Shown piece by piece: positions 1 through 5,129 of a stretch of 12,183 bases of DNA. The DNA comes from Candidatus Paceibacter sp. GTDB lineage: Bacteria; Patescibacteriota; Minisyncoccia; UBA6257; GWB1-50-10. The notes under the pieces were generated by a model. The model was not told the DNA's origin, did not search any database, and saw only the letters and a program-made list of their open reading frames with translations. Both the position numbers and the translations under genes were made by a program. The first letter of the stretch is position 1; the number at the start of each line of letters is the position of its first letter. The stretch spans positions 1-12,183 of the forward strand of contig DYGP01000012.1 of assembly GCA_020724685.1 (NCBI GenBank), read 5' to 3'.

Positions 1-759
1 ACGACCGGCTGGGTTTGGGCGTATTATCCAAAAGACACCGATTTAGGACAGAGATTAACCGCACAACAAAAATTGGAAAATCAGCAGGCGAGAGCGAATG
101 GAGATCCTGAACCGTGGAATCTCGGTAGTTTTGCGATGTGTGTGATGTATGCACACTACGATCCTGAAGACAAAGAGATAGAAAGAAGTGATTTGGATGG
201 GTTGAAACCATGCACGGAATTTTCGTCATCAACAAAATCTGCTTGGGGAAGTTTCACTTACGGGAGTACCCCTCCTCCTGTTTCTGGTGAAGGTTTTTCG
301 ATATCCTCCTCGACCATATTAAGCGCTCTTCCGTTGCAACAGATAGATTCGACGGTGCTGAGAATGAAAAGTCCTTGTGTTGTCGGAGATGGAAGGGATT
401 CTTCTCAGTGCGCGTGCAGATTCCCAGCGGATTACTCCGGAGACAAATCAAAATGCCTCACAAAAACATCTCTCCAAACAAAACTCAAGAATCTTGAACA
501 AAAAATAGACTCCTCAATATGGATCATAACCGAGGCGTTTCCTCCGACCGTTCAACATTCGAGCTCCTGCCATATGTCAACCGGCGGATGCGTTGATGTT
601 GTGATCACTCCCGTTGGAGGAAACCTTTCGTGCTCCGATCTCCAGTATTTTATAAATGAAGCTCAGTCGGTGGGATTACAAGTGCTGAACGAATACAGTT
701 ATTGCGGCGGAACCCAAACGGAGTACGGAACAGGGAATCACCTTCATCTATACGAATAA
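1..759 (+). CDS. Secreted cysteine-rich protein with M15-peptidase-like C-terminal motifs, 3' part only
   Basis: The frame is open from base 1 to the TAA at 757-759, so the 252 visible residues are the C-terminal part of a longer protein whose start lies outside the window. A TTG at base 73 is the first start-like codon, but coding-like sequence runs through it from the left edge. The visible part has about ten cysteines, which suggests an extracytoplasmic, disulphide-bonded protein. Near the C-terminus are HSSSCH (His186 to His191), GGCVDV (Cys197, Asp199) and GNHLHLY (His247, His249). A His, then Asp, then His-x-His order resembles the zinc ligands of M15 / VanX-type DD-peptidases, which cut peptidoglycan stem peptides. 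The His-to-Asp spacing is one residue longer than the usual H-x6-D. The fold and activity are inference; it could be a non-catalytic relative. It ends at a strong terminator shared with the convergent jag gene. Confidence 0.6.
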   Translation, partial: TTGWVWAYYPKDTDLGQRLTAQQKLENQQARANGDPEPWNLGSFAMCVMYAHYDPEDKEIERSDLDGLKPCTEFSSSTKSAWGSFTYGSTPPPVSGEGFSISSSTILSALPLQQIDSTVLRMKSPCVVGDGRDSSQCACRFPADYSGDKSKCLTKTSLQTKLKNLEQKIDSSIWIITEAFPPTVQHSSSCHMSTGGCVDVVITPVGGNLSCSDLQYFINEAQSVGLQVLNEYSYCGGTQTEYGTGNHLHLYE

Positions 760-786
760 AAAAAACCGCCCCAAGGGCGGTTTTTT
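760..786. terminator. Bidirectional intrinsic terminator between convergent genes
   Basis: Arms 760-771 and 775-786 pair perfectly over 12 bp: a GC core (CCGCCC/GGGCGG) flanked by an A6/T6 stretch, with a three-base CAA loop. The T run follows the GC stem on either strand, so it can end both the rightward secreted-protein gene (stop at 757-759) and the leftward jag operon. The jag stop codon (785-787) lies within the right edge of the hairpin. Confidence 0.92.
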
Positions 787-1216
787 ATTCCTCAATCCTC
801 TTTATCACCACTTTTCGGCTCTTTCCTTCTCCTGAGCTTTCCGTTCTGAGCTCAGGGTGCGCGGCGATTTCCATATGGACAAGCCTCCGTTCGTACCCGT
901 TCATCGGGGGGAGTTCCACGTCCTGTTTTGTAAGCATCGCTTTCTTCGCGGCGGCGCGGGCAAGTTCCGCAATGAGCCGCTCGCGCTCCTTCCGATAATA
1001 ATTTATATCAATCACAAAGGGCGCCTGCTTTTCTTTTCGGAACATAAGCCCGAGTATGTGATCGAGCGCCGGAAGGAACGTGGTGACGTTCTCAGAAAGC
1101 GTTCTGTCGTCGACAAGAAACGATATTTTTCTGTGTTCCTCGTCAACACTCATTGAAACATCGGCGAATCCTCCGGTTTCTATGATTTTTTTCGCTTTTT
1201 CGAATAATTCCTGCAT
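785..1216 (-). CDS. jag: Jag/KhpB/EloR-like R3H-domain RNA-binding protein
   Basis: The 143-residue protein has the layout of the KhpB/Jag family without the N-terminal Jag_N domain. A KH-like region spans about residues 15-75. An R3H domain spans about 80-143 and contains the R-x3-H signature in ERRLVHMEIAAHPEL (Arg110, His114). Family members bind RNA and, in Gram-positive bacteria, help control cell elongation and division together with KhpA. The gene sits 48 bases downstream of yidC, the standard position for jag, and ends at the shared terminator. The GxxG loop typical of a nucleic-acid-binding KH fold is not visible: the segment corresponding to GKNG-type sequence reads VDDRTLSENV. RNA binding may therefore rest mostly on the R3H domain (inference). 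No clear Shine-Dalgarno site precedes the ATG. Identity is well supported by motif and position. Confidence 0.88.
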   Translation of the reverse strand: MQELFEKAKKIIETGGFADVSMSVDEEHRKISFLVDDRTLSENVTTFLPALDHILGLMFRKEKQAPFVIDINYYRKERERLIAELARAAAKKAMLTKQDVELPPMNGYERRLVHMEIAAHPELRTESSGEGKSRKVVIKRIEE

Positions 1217-1264
1217 AAAGACGTTATAGTGTGTAATTCGTAAACACGTAACACGGGGTTTTTA

Positions 1265-1957
1265 TTACTTTTTCTCCGTCTGCGTCCCGTTTATCTTTTT
1301 GTTTATATAAAACTGCTGACCCACCGAGAAAACCGTCGATGCCGTCCAGTAAACACCGAGGGCTGAGGGGAGCGAAGAGAGGATGGCGAGCGTCAAAACG
1401 GGACCAACCACGATCATTATCTTTCCCATCGACGCCGCAGGGTTGCTTCCCTGGCCTTCTTTTCCGCTTCCTTGCGCCGCAAACGTCATTTTCCCCTGAA
1501 TATATTGCAATCCCGCGGCAAGAACGGCAAGAACGATGCTTTTCTCACTCAAATCAATTAATCCCAAAAACATGGTGCTGTCAAACAAACCGTTCGAAAG
1601 TGCGTTCGAAAACATCCTGAACAGCGCAATGAAAATGGGGAGTTGCACGAGAAGAAGGAGGAAACCGGAAAACGGATTGAGATTGTGTTCCTTATACAAA
1701 CCCATCAGCGCTTTCGCCTGAGCCTCCTTGTCGTTCTTGAACTTCTCCTGCAACTCCTTCATTTTCGGCTGTATCTTCTGCATCAGCGTCTGATCTTTCG
1801 CGCTCTTGTAGAAGACGGGAAAAAGGACGATTCGCACGAGAATGGTGAGTATTATTATCGCCGTTCCGAGATCATGAAAGGAAACGGTGTTATATATGAA
1901 AACAAGTACCTCGAAGATCGGCTCGTACACGTATGCGTTGAATATGCTCGATATCAT
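1265..1957 (-). CDS. yidC: YidC/Oxa1-family membrane protein insertase
   Basis: The 230-residue polytopic membrane protein inserts and folds inner-membrane proteins, alone or with SecYEG. Hydrophobic segments lie at about residues 31-50, 94-115, 137-153, 178-195 and 198-215. The conserved arginine of the hydrophilic groove is Arg42, in the run TILVRIVLFPV. It is followed by the cytoplasmic helical hairpin (about 52-92, KIQPKMKELQEKF) and the LNPFSGFLLLLVQLPIFIALF segment typical of the family. The large periplasmic domain of E. coli YidC is absent, as in Gram-positive and CPR versions. The C-tail ends in a short lysine-rich stretch. The ATG overlaps the rnpA TGA in an ATGA, so translation is probably coupled to rnpA. 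jag follows downstream. Confidence 0.95.
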   Translation of the reverse strand: MISSIFNAYVYEPIFEVLVFIYNTVSFHDLGTAIIILTILVRIVLFPVFYKSAKDQTLMQKIQPKMKELQEKFKNDKEAQAKALMGLYKEHNLNPFSGFLLLLVQLPIFIALFRMFSNALSNGLFDSTMFLGLIDLSEKSIVLAVLAAGLQYIQGKMTFAAQGSGKEGQGSNPAASMGKIMIVVGPVLTLAILSSLPSALGVYWTASTVFSVGQQFYINKKINGTQTEKK

Positions 1958-2346
1958 GTTGTTTTTCCGCCGAAAAACTCACACAGGGCGTTTTTCAGCT
2001 CTTCGAATGATACCATGCGTGCGTCCGGTTTTACAACAACAACAAACCCTCTTTTTTGGATTCCGAATCGCGACAGTATCGATTTTACCCTCCTTCTCAA
2101 GAGGTTCCTCTCGGAGGCTTTCTTTGACACGTTCTTCCCCACCAAAACAAAAAGAGGACGTTCGGTCGTCCGCCCTCTTTTCACAAAAAAAAGATTTTCC
2201 CGGCTTACACGGAGAGTTTTTTTCTTCCCTTCGCCCGCCTCCGCTTCAGAACACTCCTTCCTCCCGGCGTCTTTTTTCTCACAAGAAAACCGTGGGTTTT
2301 CTTTCTTTTTCTCTTTTTTGGTTGATATGTTCTCGACATATGACAT
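1954..2346 (-). CDS. rnpA: RNase P protein component, frame overlapping all of rpmH
   Basis: RnpA assists the RNase P RNA in removing 5' leaders from pre-tRNA. The C-terminal half is clear: a strand PLFVLVGKNVSKKA, then the basic helix ERNLLRRRVKSIL (place of the RNR motif, here with Leu at the second Arg), then GFVVVVKPDA and a final helix. Two starts are possible. GTG 2184 gives 76 residues but cuts through NLFFVKRGR, which looks like the preceding family strand, and has no ribosome site. ATG 2346 gives 130 residues and is the only other ATG, GTG or TTG in frame back to there. It places rpmH entirely inside rnpA in a different frame, with the two start codons four bases apart, as described in Thermus. 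I prefer ATG 2346 (inference). A still earlier ATG at 2427 lies in the dnaA promoter region and is unlikely. The stop overlaps the yidC start (ATGA). Confidence 0.72.
   Translation of the reverse strand: MSYVENISTKKEKKKENPRFSCEKKDAGRKECSEAEAGEGKKKTLRVSRENLFFVKRGRTTERPLFVLVGKNVSKKASERNLLRRRVKSILSRFGIQKRGFVVVVKPDARMVSFEELKNALCEFFGGKTT
2205..2339 (-). CDS. rpmH: 50S ribosomal protein L34
   Basis: Translating the minus strand from ATG 2337-2339 gives a 44-residue, extremely basic protein. It starts MSRTYQPKKRKRKKTHGF and continues with LVRKKTPGGRSVLKRRRAKGRKKLSV before TAA. This matches the whole L34 pattern: TYQPKKRKR, HGFLxR, then GRxVLxxRRxKGRKxLSV. Length is normal for the family. L34 is part of the 50S subunit. 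The gene is nested inside the rnpA frame, out of frame with it. No strong Shine-Dalgarno site is seen; a GTGG at about 2350-2353 could weakly serve both this ATG and the one at 2346. The ATG lies in a small hairpin (2325-2341). Its position directly upstream of dnaA and divergent from it is the standard bacterial arrangement. Confidence 0.97.
   Translation of the reverse strand: MSRTYQPKKRKRKKTHGFLVRKKTPGGRSVLKRRRAKGRKKLSV
2325..2341 (-). promoter_or_regulatory. Short hairpin enclosing the rpmH start codon
   Basis: ATATGT (2325-2330) and ACATAT (2336-2341) are perfect six-base arms around a five-base loop. The rpmH ATG (2337-2339) lies inside one arm, while the upstream rnpA ATG (2344-2346) is just outside. 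In the mRNA this could partly mask the L34 start. The stem is AT-rich and weak, so a chance palindrome is also possible. Confidence 0.35.
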
Positions 2347-2354
2347 TATCCACA
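2346..2354 (+). promoter_or_regulatory. DnaA box, perfect consensus TTATCCACA
   Basis: The nine bases match the E. coli R1/R4 DnaA-box consensus exactly. The box lies between the divergent rpmH and dnaA genes, next to the AT-rich stretch 2355-2425, which is the expected place for an origin element or for DnaA autoregulation. It overlaps the ATG assigned to rnpA and lies just downstream of the inferred rpmH promoter, so DnaA binding could also affect rpmH-rnpA transcription (inference). Confidence 0.8.
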
Positions 2355-2365
2355 ATTCATCAACA

Positions 2366-2394
2366 ATTAAAGCACAAAATGTTTTTTGAATCAA
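2366..2394 (-). promoter_or_regulatory. Probable promoter of the rpmH-rnpA-yidC-jag operon
   Basis: On the minus strand TTGATT (2394-2389) is followed after 17 bases by TTTAAT (2371-2366), a fair sigma-70-type pair. Transcription would begin near 2359, giving a leader of only about a dozen bases before the ATG at 2346. Its -35 overlaps the -35 of the inferred dnaA promoter on the other strand. Confidence 0.45.
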
Positions 2395-2413
2395 TATTGA
2401 AACGGTGTAAAAT
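2386..2413 (+). promoter_or_regulatory. Probable dnaA promoter
   Basis: TTGAAT (2386-2391), a 16-base gap and TAAAAT (2408-2413) form a plausible sigma-70-type promoter. The expected start is near 2420, about 44 bases before the dnaA ATG. A GGGAGG at 2432-2437 is too far (about 26 bases) from the ATG to be an ordinary ribosome binding site. Confidence 0.5.
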
Positions 2414-2463
2414 AGGGTTATCATCATGAGTGGGAGGACGTTGCATTCTCACATCACTACACC

Positions 2464-3831
2464 ATGGAACAACACGAATTATGGAGGGCGGTGCTCGGTG
2501 ACATAGAACTCCAAATATCAAAACCTAATTTTCTCACATGGCTGAAACACAGCCAGCTTGTGGAAAAAAGAGACCGCGACGGCGTTGCTCTCGTCGGACT
2601 CCCGAACAACTTCGCGAAGGAGTGGGTGAGGAACAGATACCATAAAATAATCCTCGGCTCCCTCAGGACATTCGATGCTTCGGTGAAAAACGTCGAATAC
2701 GCCGTGATCCACAACGCGCCCACCCCCAAAAAAGATCTTCCACAGAACAGAAAAGTATCAAACGAAGAGGAGTTTCGTCTTCCGCTCGATCTTAAGGTGG
2801 ATCCGAAGACAAACCTGAATCCAAAATACACATTTTCTTCTTTTATCGTCGGTTCCTCAAATGATCTCGCTTATGCGGCGGTACAGGCGGTGATAAAAGA
2901 CGTCGGAAAAAAATACAATCCGCTTTTCGTATACGGAGGCGTCGGACTCGGCAAAACGCACCTCCTCCAGGCGGCCGGGAACGAAATAACCTCGTCTTAT
3001 CGCGGAGGGGCGAGCGTGTTGTACGTAACGTCCGAAAAATTCCTGAATGATGTCGTCGCGGCGATACGGAACAAAAGGATGGAGGATATAAAGAAAAAAT
3101 ATCGCGATGTGGATGTTCTTATCATAGACGACATACAGTTCATCGGGGGGAAAACCACCACAGAGCAGGAGTTTTTCCACACTTTCAATGCACTCTACGA
3201 GAACAACAAACAAATAATACTTTCGTCGGACCGGGCGCCGTCGGCGATCCCAACACTCGAAGAGAGGCTTCGTTCAAGATTCGAAGGAGGAATGATCGTC
3301 GATATCGCGTATCCTGATTACGAAATGAGACTCGCCATTCTCAAAACGAAGGTTTTGAACCAAAACATCACAATAGATGAGAAGACAATCGAATACATTG
3401 CCTCAAAAGTGCAGAGAAATATAAGAGAGCTTGAGGGCGTCCTTAATAAGGTTGTTTTTTACACACAATACAAAAATACCGCCATTGAAACGAAAAAACT
3501 CGACGAAATCATAAACGAAGTGACTCAAACCGTCTCAAAAAACATAACTGCTCAGGAGGCGATAAAGGCGGTTGCGGATTTTTTCGAGATCCCTGTCGCC
3601 GATCTCACGAACAGAAGCAGAAAAAAAGAGATTGTGGAACCGCGTCAGATCGCGATGTACATATTACGCGACGTTCTGAAGCTTTCTTACCCCCATATAG
3701 GCGAGAAATTGGGAAAAAGGGATCACACGACCGTTATCCACGCCTGTGAAAAAATATCGAGAGATATTACCCAAAACAACCATCTTAGTCAGAAAATAAT
3801 GATGATAAAGGAGCGCGTGTTCAAAACATGA
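2464..3831 (+). CDS. dnaA: Chromosomal replication initiator protein DnaA
   Basis: The 455-residue AAA+ ATPase binds DnaA boxes, opens oriC and recruits the helicase. Domain I (about 1-80) contains the family-like LWRAVLGDIE and FLTWLKHSQ. A short linker (about 85-118) follows. The AAA+ domain begins at KYTFSSFIVGSSN and has Walker A GGVGLGKTH (158-166), Walker B VLIIDDIQF (Asp222, Asp223), sensor 1 LSSDR (253-257), the RLRSRFEGG arginine-finger region (268-276) and sensor 2 RELEG (from Arg321). Domain IV ends with the DnaA signature KRDHTTVIHACEK (418-430). All core motifs are intact and the length is typical. ATG 2464 is the only in-frame ATG, GTG or TTG in the stretch just upstream (back to the promoter) and fits the start of domain I; no good Shine-Dalgarno site precedes it. 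It is divergent from rpmH and followed by dnaN. Confidence 0.98.
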   Translation: MEQHELWRAVLGDIELQISKPNFLTWLKHSQLVEKRDRDGVALVGLPNNFAKEWVRNRYHKIILGSLRTFDASVKNVEYAVIHNAPTPKKDLPQNRKVSNEEEFRLPLDLKVDPKTNLNPKYTFSSFIVGSSNDLAYAAVQAVIKDVGKKYNPLFVYGGVGLGKTHLLQAAGNEITSSYRGGASVLYVTSEKFLNDVVAAIRNKRMEDIKKKYRDVDVLIIDDIQFIGGKTTTEQEFFHTFNALYENNKQIILSSDRAPSAIPTLEERLRSRFEGGMIVDIAYPDYEMRLAILKTKVLNQNITIDEKTIEYIASKVQRNIRELEGVLNKVVFYTQYKNTAIETKKLDEIINEVTQTVSKNITAQEAIKAVADFFEIPVADLTNRSRKKEIVEPRQIAMYILRDVLKLSYPHIGEKLGKRDHTTVIHACEKISRDITQNNHLSQKIMMIKERVFKT

Positions 3832-4010
3832 GGATAACCGCTTTATTGTTTTCGGAAAAAATGTAGAAAAAAGACGAACGGTACCCGCGCACAAAAAAAC
3901 ACCCTAAAGTTACACACATACATCCGGAAGAAAAAAATGAGACTCACAAAGAAAAAATTGGTTTTATCAACATATTCACACCCCCTACAACAACTATAAA
4001 TATATAAATT
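3832..4010. other. dnaA-dnaN intergenic region, candidate downstream half of oriC
   Basis: This 179-base AT-rich gap has no ORF of note. It holds three near-consensus DnaA boxes on the plus strand: TTACACACA (3910-3918), TTATCAACA (3964-3972) and, sharing one base, ATATTCACA (3972-3980). Each differs from TTWTNCACA at one position. Just before dnaN lies the very AT-rich run 3994-4010, which could be an unwinding element or a -10-like sequence for a short-leader dnaN transcript; no convincing -35 was found. No terminator is evident after dnaA, so dnaA and dnaN may be co-transcribed. Confidence 0.5.
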
Positions 4011-5129
4011 ATGAAAATAATAGTTCTTAGAAGTAATTTCATGGAAGCGCTCTCGTCTGTCGAGAGGGGTGTTGGAGGAGCAAACTCAAACCTGCCGATT
4101 CTCAGAAATATCTTACTTCGCGCGGAAGGATCGAAAATAACCGCTGTAAGCACGAATCTCGAGTTTGCTGTCACATACGCTTTTTCAGGAAAAGTGGTCG
4201 AGAACGGAGAGGTTGCTGTACCGTTCTCCATTCTCCATTCGATAGTGAAAAATGTGAGTTCCGAGAGAATAACGCTCGAATTGCGGGAAGATAAGGTTCG
4301 TATTGAAACGGATAATTATGAGGCTTCCGTGCAGGCGTACAACTCGAAAGAGTACCCGATTATCCCCAGTATGCATGAGAACATTTCTATAATACGGGTG
4401 AATTCAAACGAGTTTGTTGAGGCGCTTCAGGGTGTCCTCGTTGCCACCCAATATTCCGAGATACGTCCGGAAATAAGCGGTGTATTCGTGAAAAACGACT
4501 CTGAATCGGTATTTTTCGTCGCAACGGACAGTTTCAGGCTCGCCGAAAAGAAGCTTGGTAACGCGAAGTACGACCCCGGCTCCGGAGACGTAAAATCGAT
4601 CATTCCCCTCAGGACTGCGGAAGAGGCTTTGCGTATCATATCCAACCAAGGAGACAAGGATGTTGTTATCGAAATAGACGCGACGCAGATTTCGTTCAAT
4701 ACCGACACCGTTTCGATTGTTTCGAGACTTATCGACGGGAACTTCCCTGAATATAGGGCAATCATTCCTTCCGGAGCGGATATGGAAATTTCAGCTTCGA
4801 AACAGGAACTCGTGAATGCAATAAAACTTACAAGCTCGTTTTCCGGAAAATTGAACGACATCTCGCTCGTACTTCACGAAGGCGGGAAACACATCGAATT
4901 TTTTTCTTCGGACAGCGCCGTTGGCCAGAATACGTACAAAGTTCCGGCAAAAATAAAAGGGGGAAAAACCGAAACACTCGTGTTCAACTGGAGATATCTG
5001 CTCGACGGAATAAAAATATTTTCCGGTTCCGATATCGTTGTCGGCATCAATGCCCCGGAAAAACCGGTGAAAATAAACGATCCCAAAGACCCTTCGTTGG
5101 TATACGTGGTGATGCCTATAAAAAACTAA
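4011..5129 (+). CDS. dnaN: DNA polymerase III beta sliding clamp
   Basis: The 372-residue protein has the standard length and start (MKIIVLRSNFMEALSSVERGV...NLPILRNILLRAE) of the beta clamp, a ring-shaped dimer that tethers DNA polymerase III and other DNA enzymes to DNA. It reads as three clamp repeats (about 1-120, 121-250, 251-372), with recognisable ATDSFRLAEKKL (about 172-183), DGNFPEYRAIIP and the C-terminal VYVVMPIKN, equivalent to the MPMRL-type end that helps form the binding pocket. Position after dnaA is canonical, but recF and gyrB do not follow. The ATG is preceded by AT-rich sequence with no Shine-Dalgarno match. The TAA overlaps the stop of the convergent penicillin-binding protein gene. 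Confidence 0.97.
   Translation: MKIIVLRSNFMEALSSVERGVGGANSNLPILRNILLRAEGSKITAVSTNLEFAVTYAFSGKVVENGEVAVPFSILHSIVKNVSSERITLELREDKVRIETDNYEASVQAYNSKEYPIIPSMHENISIIRVNSNEFVEALQGVLVATQYSEIRPEISGVFVKNDSESVFFVATDSFRLAEKKLGNAKYDPGSGDVKSIIPLRTAEEALRIISNQGDKDVVIEIDATQISFNTDTVSIVSRLIDGNFPEYRAIIPSGADMEISASKQELVNAIKLTSSFSGKLNDISLVLHEGGKHIEFFSSDSAVGQNTYKVPAKIKGGKTETLVFNWRYLLDGIKIFSGSDIVVGINAPEKPVKINDPKDPSLVYVVMPIKN

Larger units (their letters stand above)
2346..2463. other. Candidate oriC, upstream half (rpmH-dnaA intergenic)
   Basis: This 118-base gap carries one perfect DnaA box (2346-2354), looser matches such as TCATCAACA near 2357-2365 and TTATCATCA at 2418-2426, and a strongly AT-rich stretch at about 2355-2425. 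Genes diverge from it (rpmH leftward, dnaA rightward). Together with the boxes between dnaA and dnaN this resembles the two-part B. subtilis-type origin. Only one box is a perfect match, so the origin call rests mainly on location. Confidence 0.55.

Noticed and set aside
1217..1264. Repeated CGTGTTA / CGTGTTTACG in the yidC-jag gap as a possible operator.
   Set aside because: Only two imperfect copies in 48 bases, with no promoter-like sequence alongside; too little to support a site.
2347..2427. rnpA start at ATG 2427 giving a 157-residue protein.
   Set aside because: The added residues lie across the DnaA box and both inferred promoters, are hydrophobic and unlike RnpA, and would leave no room for an upstream promoter.
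1643..2429. Two long plus-strand open frames (about 180 and 248 codons) opposite yidC, rnpA and rpmH.
   Set aside because: Their products are low-complexity, rich in Phe, Ser and Arg, and they mirror clear genes on the minus strand.
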